A DNA stretch of 64,000 nucleotides. It comes from Gentiana macrophylla. Its lineage: Eukaryota > Streptophyta > Magnoliopsida > Gentianales > Gentianaceae. A program made the translations under genes and the position numbers. A model generated the notes under the pieces. It was not told the origin of the DNA. It was given only the letters and a program-made list of their open reading frames with translations, and made no database searches. Location: contig CM047805.1 of assembly GCA_026214975.1 (NCBI GenBank), forward strand, positions 187,241,333-187,305,332. The letters are read 5' to 3'. Position 1 is the first letter of the stretch, and every line of letters begins with the position of its first letter. Shown piece by piece: positions 47,245 to 58,548 of the stretch.

Positions 47245-48099
47245 TTTACAAAATCTAAATAAAATTTAACGGTTATAAAAAAAAAAAAAAGTTGAAAAAA
47301 CTAACCAATTTTACTTAGAACTAAAACTGAATTGAAGTAAACGATTAAATTAGAACAACTTCAAATATCAGTCTAGTAAAGTAAAATTTGATTATAAAAT
47401 GGAACAATTTTTTTTACACTTGTAAAAAAAGAGTTGAATAAAATACAAACAAAATTTACTTATAATTAAAACCGTATTGAAGTAACGATTAAATCAGAAC
47501 AACTTTAAAAATCGGTATCGTAAAGTAAATTTGATTGTTGTTTTTAACAACAAACAAACTTGATTACAAACAAAGAAATGAGTTCGAGATCAGAGAAGTA
47601 GAAATGTAGAATCGAGAGGAGAGTGGTGTAAGTGAAATTGGAAATGGAACGAGGTATTTATAGAATTTTTTGAAGTGGTTGGAAAAAAAGAAAAGAAAAA
47701 ACTAGCCGTTGAACCGCCGGTCCGGTTCGTTGATTCTAACCTGCCTGGCCGTCGGCGGGTTGAGCCGCCGATTCTTGGTCGGTTGAACCGGCCAGTTACC
47801 GGGCCGGTTACTGTTATTGAAATGCCCAAACCGTCCCATAACCGGTGAACCGCTGGGCCACCTAACCGCCGGTTATCCGAACCGTGATTCTATAACCCGC
47901 CGGTCCTGGTTCGGCGGATTCTGTTTTTGCCAGGTCTACATATACCACGTTACTTGTGTACCACACTAGAATATAACTTTTGAAAGTCAATAATTGAGTC
48001 AAGAATAAACTTTTCGAAAATCGAATCTAGGAAATCGATACTCCAAAAATCGATTTTTGAGTGTTCCTTAAATTTAATCTTGTTGGTGGGTAAATGAAA

Positions 48100-48238
48100 T
48101 ACTCATTCCGTCCCGTATTATAAGTCCTTTTGGATTTTTCACACAGATTAAGAAAAATCATAACTAAGTTACTTTTTAATATTTCAAGACAAAATATTAT
48201 ATTGTTTTTTGGGAATGACTTATAATATTGTATTGTTT
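48100..48238. mobile_element. Stowaway-like MITE upstream of SNX1
   Basis: The left end TACTCATTCCGTCCCGTATT and the right end GGGAATGACTTATAATATTG share inverted TTATAAGTC / GACTTATAA blocks. It sits between the hAT element and SNX1. Confidence 0.5.
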
Positions 48239-48501
48239 AGTGTTATTTTATGGTACAACCGTTGCACCATAAAATCACTCGAAAACCATGTTAAGTGCTT
48301 CTGCATAACTTACGTTTCTTCCGATAATCGTCTCGTCAACGTTGTCACCGATCACATACTGTACTAAAAGCCGTCGCATTCCACCGCCGGAAAAAGTTGG
48401 CCACCGCTGCTCTGATAGCTTTCAAGACTCCTCGCTGCTCTGGAACTTCGTGTATCTCGCTACGCTGAGCTCATTTAATCACTTACGATCCCCAAAAAGC
48501 G

Positions 48502-51500
48502 ATGACTCCGATGGTAATTACTGATCTGCATCTCAGATTCTATGTCGTAGGAATCATTTAATTGCTTAAATACATATCATTGAAAAGGTCACTCACCTTT
48601 TTAGAGTACTTATTATTGTGGATATTTGCTAAAAATTGATGAATATGTTGCAGCAAAGAAGCGGTTCAGGGTTGACTCAAAGCCCTAGATCACCACAAGC
48701 CCCGTATCTGTCAGTTTCTGTGACTGATCCAGCTAAGATGGGCAATGGCGTCCAAGCTTATATCTCGTACAAAGTTATTACTAAGGTAGTAGCTTCGTTA
48801 TTCGTTGTAATTATTATTAGCCAGCCATGATGGAATTGTTTGCTTTTCGGTTTCATATTCTGGACTGAAAACAATCCGTATGTCTCCTTGACATCTTCAT
48901 ATTTCATTTATTAATTTTCATCAGGTCACTTCTCTGTTTTGTTTAAGATTTACGAATATCATTAGTGGACATCGATTTTGTTACTCAAACTAATAAATGT
49001 GGGTACTTATCTTGGCAGACAAATTTTCCAGACTACCAAGGAGAAGAGAAGATTGTCATTCGGCGTTACAGTGACTTTGTTTGGTTACGGATCGGCTTTT
49101 GATAGATACAAAGGAATCTTCATCCCACCTCTGCCAGAAAAGAGTACAGTAGGTAATATTCTTGTATTGTATTTGTTTACTTGGTTGTAAAACTGCTTCC
49201 TCCAGTGCTACATATTAATATCTCGGCACTTGTGACATTTTTTTTTTTCCTGCATCTGGATGGCTCACAGATGACATGCACATTAAATAATGCAAAGTAT
49301 TGTCTATCAAATCCATAGTTTGGTCTTTTGCTAACACTGCCTTTTTTAATCTTGTGTTTTAGCTGTGTCAGCTTTCTGTATTTTTCTTCCATCTGATAAA
49401 AAGGTAAAAGTAGATACGTGTCATAAGGTCATGAATATCTGGTTTTGATCCAATTTACCTTTTCTTGTGGGTGGCAATGTGGTGATATATGGTGTGTCAA
49501 AGGAAAAGCATTACATGCTCATGTTGCATCTAAATAGTTGTATCCTCAAGTAGATTTTTCGAAAGATAAGTGTATAATGCATCTTATGAGTACAACAGGC
49601 CATGAATGATTTAATCAAGTGTTTGGTATCCAAAGTCTTTCCAACTGAATCTTTTGTGGGTTTACTTCACAGAAATGCTATATCAGGTTACTTTTTGCCA
49701 GTGTTTCATTTACTGAACATGTTGATTGAAGCAGAGTACATTATGACAATATAATTTGTCTGCTCTTGTGCAGAGAAATTCAGGTTCAGTGCCGAGTTTA
49801 TTGAAATGAGGCGTCAAGCACTTGATGTTTTCTCAATCGCATAGCTTCTCATCATGAGCTTCAGCAGAGTGAAGATCTGAGGATCTTCCTGCAGGCAGAT
49901 GAACTGGTAATCTCTCTGAAAGACATTATTTTGATCATTTCTTTCTTTGAAGGCTAGCTGCTGACGCACATTGTTGTTTCTTTATCACATGAACTTTAAA
50001 TTGAAAGAAATCAATGGACTGAGAAGCACAAGCACTTATTTTTCATTTTGTCGATGCATTGAAAAGAGCCATGCATGTGATACTCTGATGAACGAGGATG
50101 TCTCTTGTTTGTATGTTTGGAGTATTCTAATTCTTCTCCTGCAAACACCGATATAGGATCTATGTAGCTTCTCCATTTTTGTATGTGGTATCATCTAGCT
50201 TGACAAAGGTCCATTGATGTTTGATTTATGGTTTGTGTCATTTTCAGTTTTCGTATGATGAATTATGAGGCAGGCATGTCTAGAGTATTTTATGAATTTG
50301 TGTAGATGAGAATGTTTGAAGGTTAACTTTTCATGCCTCTTGGCATAATATGCATATATTATTGCAGTTACACTAAGTAGTTCGGTGTATGTTCACCTTT
50401 GGGACAACGCCTTGACTTCTTGTTGTGAGGATGATATTTATCTTGACTTTCGTGTTTTGTTTTGGAAAGGACATTGACACGGAAGGAATTATCAAATAGC
50501 TATGACTGCTCACCTATTTTTGGGTATCACATGTTTCCTCTTTTTGTCTTTAGGAATTCAATGCAACCACGTGCAGAAGTATTAATGAAGTATTAAGTTT
50601 ATTATGTGTAATACTTTATTATCTTTCTGGTTGGTTCGGTCTTTCAATATTTTTGTGAAATGCTGTATTAATACTTTATTAATAAAGTAGTATGTGAAAT
50701 ACTTTTTTTCCCCCTAACGGGGTTCGAACATTGATCTCCACGCCGATTTATAGTCTAACTCACCACTAGACCGATGCACCTTGTGCAGTAGTATGTGAAG
50801 TACTTTATCAATACTTTAGTATCTCTCTGGTATTAATAAAGCATTAATTTTATTATATGAAATACTTTATTGATACTCACCATGAGAATATTAATTAAAC
50901 TTTACTATCTTGTTATCTTTTAGCTTATTTAACTTTTTTTTTTTGCCTTGGAACTTCTGCAATATCTCATGACAATTTATTACCTTGGAGTAGATGATGG
51001 AGAGGGCCAGATCACAGGAGACTGGTATATTCAAGAAAAAGCCATCTGATTTGATGCAGATTTTCAAGGTATCTAACAATTGGGTGAATCAGTATCATTG
51101 CAATTGAGATGCATTTGGTTGATAAGTGAAATTTCTGCTGACATGGGATCACTTCATTGGTTTCTATGTGTAATTTCTTTGCAGGATGTGCAATCTAGGG
51201 TGAGTGATGTCGTTCTTGGTAAGGAGAAACCTGTTGAAGAGTCAAACCCTGAATATGAGAAGTTGAAACATTATGTACTTGAGCTTGAAGATCACTTGGC
51301 TGAGGCTCAAAAACATGCCTACCGACTTGTAAAGAGACATAGAGGTACTAAACTTTTCCCCAACTTCATATTCTGTTATTTTAATCATGACATACAAGCC
51401 TTATCCCATTTTGTAGTAGTTTAGCGATTGCTTGAAACAATACAATGATATATCTCTTAAATCTTAATTCTATGGGAAGATTTCTATATACGCATGGTAG

Positions 51501-51632
51501 TCGTATATGGAAATCATGGAATACCAATGCCAAATTTGGTTAATTATTTCAACCTACTTTCCTTTGCTGTAGCCAACTTTCCTCTATTCTCTGTATTGCT
51601 TTAATTTCCTTTGTATCTATTTTATCATGTTG

Positions 51633-51672
<40 letters not shown>

Positions 51673-51693
51673 TTATATCTATCTATCTATCTC

Positions 51694-51728
<35 letters not shown>

Positions 51729-53138
51729 CTATATATATAAATAAACACGTATCTTATCTGTTTTTCTTTTGGGCGTTAGCCTCTCCCCTCTTTTGAAAGT
51801 CCATAGATAATATTTCGATTTGATGTTAACAGCTCTCTGTCTCTGGTTATTATGTCGAACTTATTCTCTGCATTATTTTTGTGCCAGAGCTAGGGCAATC
51901 TCTTTCAGAGTTTGGGAAGGCTGTCAAACTCCTTGGCACTTGTGAAGGTGGTGCGATTGGAAATGCGTTTTCTGACCTGGGGGTTAAATCAGAGATTATA
52001 TCAGTGAAGCTACAAAAGGAGGTAAGTTTTGATTCCTGGATCCCCTAAGGTGAATAGATTGCTCTGTTTCTTTAAAAAAAATCAAATTTAAACTCGGAAC
52101 TTCAAACATTCAGGCTCACCACCTTTTGATGAACTTCGAAGAACCTTTGAAAGACTATGTCCGTGCTGTGCAATCAATTAAGGTAAATGCATGGGATATA
52201 TTTTCCGGTCTTGCCGCTAGTGAATTCATTTTTAGCAACATTAGTAAGCCTTGCATTGTTAGTAGTTAGTACTTATCTTGTTATTATTATTCTTTTTTGT
52301 GTGACTAAATGCTGCCTGCGTCTGATTCTGTACAGGCTACTATGGCAGAGAGGGCTAATGCTTTCAAACAGCAATGCGAGTTGGTTGAAACTATTAAGTT
52401 CAAGGAAATTGATCTGTGAGTCTTTCAGTGTAGCCTTTGGTTGCTTTGGCAGGGGGATAAAACAATAAAAGGGGGGTGGTGGGGGTGCTGATCTGAAGGT
52501 TATGATAGGTTGCTTTATGGCAAGATATTATCGGTTTCCTTTTGGTAGTCTTTAGTAGCACCACAACAAACATAATGATGTGGCACCACACATACAAACC
52601 GGCCTTTTTCAAAGCCGATCATATGGTCTAAAATTGACATTTTAGCAATGCCATTATAAGCTCTCATCCTTTTCAACTTGTGTGCAACTTCAAGATTTTT
52701 GGTTGTTTATGGTGTAATAACAAAAATGAAGGAAGAATGTTCTAAGTGTTAAATTTGAATATGCAGGAGCAAACATAGACTGACACGTTCAGAAAAGCTA
52801 GCCGAGGCAGAGAGAGAATATGAAATGGTTTGTTCATTTGAGTCGTCTTTTTTGATAATTATATTTATTTTGTGAATAATTTGGGTTGTGTCCTCCCCCC
52901 CTCTCTCTCTCTCTCTCTCTGACAGCTGAAGGCAAATGGTGAGGAAGCAACAAGAAGGTTCGAGACAATAGTGAGGTTAATGAATGAAGAAATAGTCCGT
53001 TTCCAACAGCAAAAGACATCAGAGATGGGACTTGCTTTCCATGAATTTGCAAAAGGTCAAGCACTTGTTGCTAAAGGCATTGCTGATGCTTGGCGTAGTC
53101 TTCTTCCCAAGCTTGGAGCTTGTACTTCTGCAGCCTAG
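48502..53138 (+). CDS. SNX1: Sorting nexin 1 (PX-BAR retromer component), with three frameshifting base losses
   Basis: SNX1 binds phosphoinositides on endosomes and works with SNX2 and the retromer core in protein recycling (for example PIN carriers). Eleven exons: 48502-48513, 48654-48785, 49019-49152, 49774-49906, 50994-51068, 51185-51344, 51888-52021, 52114-52182, 52336-52415, 52767-52827, 52926-53138. Restoring three lost bases gives 401 residues, against 402 in Arabidopsis. The PX domain spans about residues 20-145 (LSVSVTDPAKMGNGVQAYIS, VIRRYSDFVWLR, YKGIFIPPLPEKS, EKFRFSAEFIEMRRQALDVF). The BAR region follows (KLKHYVLELEDHLAEAQKHA, SEFGKAVKLLGTCEG, NFEEPLKDYVRAVQSIK, VRFQQQKTSEMG, GIADAWRSLLPKL). 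Losses lie near 49093 and 49102 (exon 3) and near 49832 (exon 4). The start uses MTPM spliced to QRSGSG; an unspliced Met at 48636 is an alternative. Confidence 0.92.
50706..50787 (-). mobile_element. Short tRNA-like retroposon (SINE head) in SNX1 intron 4
   Basis: On minus the insert reads through an A-box-like GGTCTAGTGGTGAGTTAG and a B-box-like TGTTCGAACCCC, then ends GGGGGAAAAAAA. It is flanked by a 19-bp direct repeat (50687-50705 and 50788-50806; 18 of 19 match). The orientation of the A tail agrees with L1-type retroposition. At 82 bp it is only a tRNA-like head with tail. Confidence 0.75.
51637..51727. repeat. (CT)n and (GT)n microsatellites in SNX1 intron
   Basis: (TC)n at about 51637-51665, TATC repeats, then (TG)n at about 51706-51728. 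Confidence 0.9.
52894..52920 (+). repeat. (CT)n tract serving as polypyrimidine tract of last SNX1 intron
   Basis: A C-run and about ten CT units run directly into the acceptor GACAG before the last exon at 52926. Confidence 0.85.
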
Positions 53139-53160
53139 AGAGAGAGAGAGAGAGAGAGAG
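53137..53160 (+). repeat. (GA)n tract at the SNX1 stop codon
   Basis: About eleven AG units starting within the TAG stop codon at 53136-53138. It is complementary in type to the CT tract 215 bp upstream. Confidence 0.9.
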
Positions 53161-53870
53161 CTTCTATTGGCATCATATAGTTGCTTCGTGCCCCACCACA
53201 ATTACCTAAAGGCACCACATTTTCCTATGGTTATTTTTCACGAGAGGAAAGGAACGTCCCTTATGATGACGATGACAGACAACGTCAGTGCCAGGGTGAC
53301 GTTTCTCTCAGATAATCTTTTTATCTTTGAAGTATGTGAAAAGTAGTTTTGTGGTGCCATGTGAAAAACATAATCAACTTGAGAGGCCTATTTGTAGTGC
53401 TATGCGTAATGGTTTGTAACCCGTGGTGTACATATACATACACAAAGTAGGGCGCGAAAGTATTGTTATTGACGAATTGTGTGAGAGATAAAATGGAACA
53501 ATACTGGTGGAAAATAGAAAGAATAGTGAGGATGGATGGACAGATTCATGAACATAACACGATCAGTTGTTGATGGTTGGATGCATTGGTTTGGCCAACA
53601 ATAATCGACAACTGTGGGCATACTGATACATTGTTTGTTTGCCATTTTGTGTTAGACTTATCGTGGGCTTTTCTGTTTAAAAGAGATCCAATTATCGTGG
53701 CCTCTTTTGTCGTTTACTACTGCAAAATATTTATAAAACCGATGATGTGGCCGAGTGAAACGTCTTCTAATTATGAGAAAAAAATTTATGGTGAAAAATT
53801 TATAAGTTGATTACGCGACACAATAAAAACCTTTTCAATGGCTAATGATTGTGGATACCTCATGATTCAT
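53161..53870 (+). other. SNX1 3' UTR and downstream DNA
   Basis: The early part is the expected 3' UTR. No second gene is supported; short open stretches here lack recognisable domains. Confidence 0.4.
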
Positions 53871-53879
53871 TTAAATTAT

Positions 53880-54190
53880 AATTTTGGTCCTCTAACTAGA
53901 TCGTTTTCGATTTTGGTCCGGTTTTTCCCATGACAATTTTAGTGCAGTCTTTTTTTACAAAATAGTCGAGAGCAGGAAATTTAGTCTCGTAAGTGGTTTT
54001 TATTTATTTATAAAAATAATCGAAGCGCCGGAAAGACCACTTACCGGACTAAAATTGTCACGGAAAGACCACTTATAGGACTAAAATTGTCACGGAAAAG
54101 ATCAATTTTAGTCCTGTAAGTGGTCTTTCCGTGTTCGTGACTATTTTGCAAAAAAAAGCCCACTTACAGGACTAAAATTTTCGCGGAGAA
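53880..54190. repeat. Foldback repeat with 31-bp arms
   Basis: 54059-54089 is the reverse complement of 54103-54133 at 30 of 31 positions. A further direct copy of the left arm lies at 54029-54060 and a fourth partial unit at about 54160-54187. Related TTTTGGTCC words extend left to about 53880. It is probably a MITE or MULE fragment. Confidence 0.75.
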
Positions 54191-54199
54191 AATTCATGC

Positions 54200-55013
54200 A
54201 CCAATCAAAAAACGCTGTTTGAGCTATGACAAAATTGTAATTTTGCCCCCATCAATTGTAGGCGAGATGTCATTATATATGTGCTTTTTTTTAAAACTAA
54301 GCAAAATATTTGAATTTGTTATTAATGAAATTAAATTCACTTACGTTAAAATGATGTGTTTTTAAGGATTTTTAAACTATTTCTAAAAATAAAAAAAAGG
54401 ATTTTTAAACTAAACAAAATATTTGAATTTGTTATTAATGAAACTAAATTCAATTACGTTAAAAATAAATTTTGTTTGGCTAGTTTGTCGATTATTATTT
54501 TTTTTTTGAGCCACGATTAGTATTTCAAGGACCGAGAGCACTTGAATTCAATATTCAGATTTAAGAAAAATAACACCTTAGTAAATACTCTATTTCTTAT
54601 TATAAAATACAATTTTTGTAAAGTTTTCATATATCTATCGTGATTCACATGATTCTATAAAATTTCTTTAATACGCATCCGCTAAAATAAAGAGATATGA
54701 TACATTATATCTTGGATTGAAAATATGTAAAATAGAAAAATATGTATTTGAAGCTATAAAATAAATAAATCATTATATATGAGAATATGATGCAAAGTGC
54801 TTAAGAAAATTCAAATAAATGTAGACATATTTTAAATTAAGAAAAATTCCATAGGAGACGGCAATTTCACCGGAGACTTCACAATATCCAATGATTGGAG
54901 GCGGCAATATCCATCTAACTCAAACTATTACTCCTACAAAAGATTCATCACTGACGGCAGTTTCTATTAAGAGAATCTAACTAAGAATATATATTATCGA
55001 AGGCAATGCTTTA

Positions 55014-55015
<2 letters not shown>
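54200..55015. other. AT-rich intergenic DNA
   Basis: A direct repeat of about 70 bp (AAATATTTGAATTTGTTATT, ATTACGTTAAAA) lies at about 54303-54350 and 54417-54465. No gene is seen. Confidence 0.4.
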
Positions 55016-55016
<1 letters not shown>

Positions 55017-55052
<36 letters not shown>

Positions 55053-55066
55053 GTGTGTGTGTGAAT
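55017..55066. repeat. (ATT)n then (TG)n microsatellite
   Basis: About 13 ATT triplets followed by five to six GT dinucleotides. Confidence 0.9.
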
Positions 55067-55857
55067 TGACAGGGACTCTTGCGAAACATATTTCTTCTCA
55101 CGTATTGAAACAAAAATGGTAATGCTACTACTACTACCTTAACAAGTGTAACGTAGTGATTGATACAACACATTTTTATATTTTTAATTATAACATGTCT
55201 AATATTAATAAATTGATCCTATATATATTGATCAATGGCGTGAAAATATTGTCAATCGTTTAAGATTTAAGGTATAGAAAGGAAAAGAAAAAAAAAAAAG
55301 ACCTAGATATATGTCACCCAAGAGCAAATGTAAAATGGAGAGTTTGAATTTGTTTATTTTTATTTTTACTTTTTTGAGAACACAGAGAGTTTGACTTGAA
55401 CAAATGAAAAACAATAGAAAAACGCCAGTTGCGGATATGTGAGAGTTGGGATGAATCTACACCGTTGATTCCTAATGTAAACTAAATGATCGTTATTATA
55501 TTCTTTATTATCAACAATGTGGATACACATTGTGTCACTCATTGTGTCATAATATTTGTGTCTGTATTATTACTCATTGTTTTAAGGGCTCCGTTTCAAA
55601 CGTTTATAGTGTATTTTAGTTTTTTTTTTTTTTTTCAAGCTAAAAAATTTTATAAGAAATAAATCATTACGCATATTCAACAAAAAGTCTGACCAACTTA
55701 CATACTTTTTTTTAACAGCTCTTAATCTAGTATACCCTAAACAATAAGCATAACCGTAACACCACTTTTTTTTTTGATGTAATAATCAAGGTGCCTTTCA
55801 TGACAAATTTATCCCCGATTATAAGAATGACCCTATTAATATATTGGACATGAAACT

Positions 55858-56368
55858 CCAGGGGTGTACACGGTTCGGTTCAGATCGGTTAATGGCCGTA
55901 ACCGAACCGAAATTTTCGGTTAATTGAAAATCCGAACCGAAACCGAACCGTTTGTAAAAGAAAACCGAACAGAACAATTGGTTCGGTTCCGTTAACCGAA
56001 AAAACCGAAAAAATCAAAAGTAAATAATTAGATATAACCGAACCGAAATAACCGGTTGATTAACCGAAAACAAAACCGAAATAACCAAATTTCATCCAAA
56101 TTATACAATTACAATAGTTTGATTCACTATATGGTTATAAACGGATTGATTTTTCTATTTGGTTTCGGTTCGGTTCGGACATAAACTGTTTGGTATCGGT
56201 TCGGTTTTCGGTTCGGTTCGGATAATTTACAGCAGTAACCGTAACCGAACCGAAAATTTCGGTTTTTCCATTTTGATAACCGAAAACCGAACCGTATGAC
56301 TTATTAACCGAACCAAATTACCCCGATTTGGTTCGGTTTTCGGATTATCCGTATCCGTGTACACCCCT
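55858..56368. mobile_element. hAT-type MITE, 511 bp, filled with CCGAAC/GGTTCGG words
   Basis: The ends CCAGGGGTGTACACGG and, inverted, AGGGGTGTACACGG carry 14-bp terminal repeats. The 8-bp duplications ATGAAACT (55850-55857) and ATGAAACA (56369-56376) match at 7 of 8. The interior is dominated by AACCGAACCGAAA and GGTTCGGTTTTCGG in both orientations. Confidence 0.82.
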
Positions 56369-56809
56369 ATGAAACAGATACAAACCAAACAACACTTTAA
56401 TTTTACTTTATTTAAATTAAATAGAAATGTTTCATGTTCAAACAATTTTTGGATTTATAAATCTGTGACTATCTTCTTTAATTTAATGGGAGCTATTACT
56501 TGCACCACATTAAATCTATTCGTATACCACAACTGAACCTACTTTGTGAAAGTCGGTTTTAGGCTACAAAATCGACTTTCATACAAAATCGATTCGTATA
56601 TAGATAAATGGTGTGTACGAATAGATTCGATGTGGTGCAAATAAACGGCCATTTTTAATATGTGTGAAACCTTAAGACAATCTCAATTTGGGACGGAAGT
56701 GAGTACAAGTCAGCGAGTTAATGTCAACATTTAGAATAGTTCAACTTTTCACATGCATTCTCATACGTTGAAATTACAGAAGCTTAAAAAGCTAGCTAGC
56801 TAGGCAAAC

Positions 56810-57022
56810 AAGATCGGATCCTCTGCTGTGGTGTATTCACAGCAGACGCTGCTGTAACGGTAAAACGGCGACGTTTTGTGGCTGAGCGTCGCCGTTCTGG
56901 TCAGAGTAAAATTAAAAAAAAAAAAACACACAGCAAAACGGCATCGATGTGATGTAAAACGACGCCGTTTTACATCACAGCATGTCACAGCATTTCACCT
57001 TTACAGCAGAAGATCCGAGTTC
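56810..57022. mobile_element. MULE-type MITE, 213 bp, with internal perfect palindrome
   Basis: Terminal repeats TCGGATCCTCTGCTGT and, inverted, TCGGATCTTCTGCTGT match at 15 of 16. The exact 10-bp duplication CTAGGCAAAC lies at 56800-56809 and 57023-57032, a length typical of Mutator-like elements. Inside, GTGATGTAAAACG and its complement flank a 4-base loop. Confidence 0.8.
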
Positions 57023-57099
57023 CTAGGCAAACCAAGTGGTTCAGACTTGGCCACTTGCCTTTGTTTTGAGCTATTAACTAAATACCATGTTTAAAAAGT

Positions 57100-57345
57100 T
57101 AATTTAATCAACTACTGTCTCTTTAAAAAACTTAAACTATTGGAAAGTTAGATAATGTTAAACTTTTAGAAGAGATGGTAATTCAACATGATATCAGAGC
57201 AGAAAGTCCTAAGTTCAAACCTCGCTCCAAATAAAAATTTTCAAAACAAAAAAAAAATCAAGTGTTGGGCTCTCTAAAATTATAATAAACCCATCAAGCC
57301 CGGCTTTACCTCTCAATTGCTTAAGCTGTTGGGAGAGATGACAGT
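57100..57345 (+). mobile_element. Possible TRIM-like LTR remnant
   Basis: AGAAGAGATGGTAATTCAAC is followed by TGATATCAGAGC, close to the Met-tRNA primer site TGGTATCAGAGC. After an A-rich stretch, TGTTGGGCTCTC opens a second LTR-like block ending GTTGGGAGAGATGACAG-TTCAAC. The pattern fits a tiny LTR-PBS-LTR element, but the left LTR start and target duplication are not resolved. Confidence 0.35.
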
Positions 57346-57824
57346 TCAACGTAACTACTAATCCTCAAAACAAAACAAAAAAACAACTCAACTAGTATTA
57401 AAAAAATAATTAAAAACCAAAACAAATTAATAGTATTATTTTATATGAAGCTCTCATGTGTTTTGTTTCTTCTTTTTCAAAATAACAAAGACTACTAGCG
57501 GTTATTCAAATGACTAATTCATGGATGAATTGTGACAGACTGTCTGTGAACCGTTCGAAACTCCTCATGCCAACATCATAAGAGGACAAAAATACTACTA
57601 ATTAAAAATCAGTAATTTTATTGTGGTCCAACTCCATCATGTTATATATATTCAATCAATAGGAGTTTTTAAAACAATGTCAAACATGTAAATTTTAGGA
57701 ATAAATATTTTAAATCATCATTTTTCTAATTTTCTATTGGTCCTGAATCACAAAGTCATACTTGGATCATGATAAAATTTGCGATTAAAAATAGAGCCAA
57801 TGCATCATACTTATATTACAGAGG

Positions 57825-58032
57825 CCGTTCCTAAATTTCTTAAGGCCCTAAACCTATCTAACAAGATGGGGCATTCTAAAAAGAAAGCAATCGGTTTTAA
57901 TTGTTATAATGCATGCATGTTTATAATAATAAACTCATTGAACCAAAAAAAAATTTGTAGGCCTAAATTTTAATATTTATCGGAGGGCTTAGGCTATGAC
58001 CTTGTTCACCTAAGCTCCAGGGACGGGTCTGA
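57825..58032. mobile_element. Possible hAT-type MITE, diverged
   Basis: The left end CAGAGGCCGTTCCTA and the right end, inverted, CAGACCCGTCCCTGG resemble the ends of the 21726-22029 element. No target duplication is found. Confidence 0.35.
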
Positions 58033-58548
58033 TCCTACGGTATATTGAATTCACTTTTTAAAATTCTTTTTCGATTCTTAATTTTCACTTTAGACCTTTG
58101 GAAAAGGAATTCTTGAATTAAAAATTCATTTCCACAATATCAAATCGAAAAGTATTACATATAGAACGTATAGTAAATTCAGATGAAGACACATAAAGAC
58201 GTACTCATCACAAAACATAAAATAAAATACTAGAGATTAATACACGTCATATTATTATTATATATGGAAGAATAGCATTGTTACGTAGATTAATCAAAAT
58301 CAAAGGTAAGAAATCACGTTGTATAACTCTGATTGTGCCTCTATCATTACTCTTATAGTTATTATCACCAATTAACCAATAGGGAGCTGCTACTTGACAA
58401 TTCCAAATAAGTCAATAAATTATGACTGATAAGTAATTAATCGTTGAATTTTATTAAAGGGCGTTGGTGTCGTTTGTGTGCTGTATATGCCTGCTCATCT
58501 AACGTCGACGTCAATTAAGTCCTCATGGTGTCGTTTGTGTGCTGGACT

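Larger units (their letters stand above)
42596..47938 (-). mobile_element. hAT DNA transposon, 5.3 kb, decayed transposase
   Basis: Terminal inverted repeats TAGACCTGGCCAAA (left) and, inverted, TAGACCTGGCAAAAA (right) bound the element. The exact 8-bp target duplication CATATACC lies at 42588-42595 and 47939-47946. Sub-terminal regions at both ends are packed with CCGG, GGTTCAA and GCCGGTT words, the usual transposase-binding clutter of hAT ends. The transposase lies on minus at the right; the left 2 kb is a hairpin-bearing tandem repeat and T-rich DNA. It inserted between SPY and SNX1. Confidence 0.92.

Noticed and set aside
48636..48653. SNX1 start at MMNMLQ without splicing
   Set aside because: Possible, but ATGTTGCAG looks like an acceptor and the upstream ATGACTCCGATG followed by GTAATT gives an in-frame first exon similar to other SNX1 N-termini. 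Kept as an alternative only.
53577..53810. 77-residue plus-strand open frame downstream of SNX1
   Set aside because: No recognisable domain, no splice context, and composition typical of AT-rich non-coding DNA.
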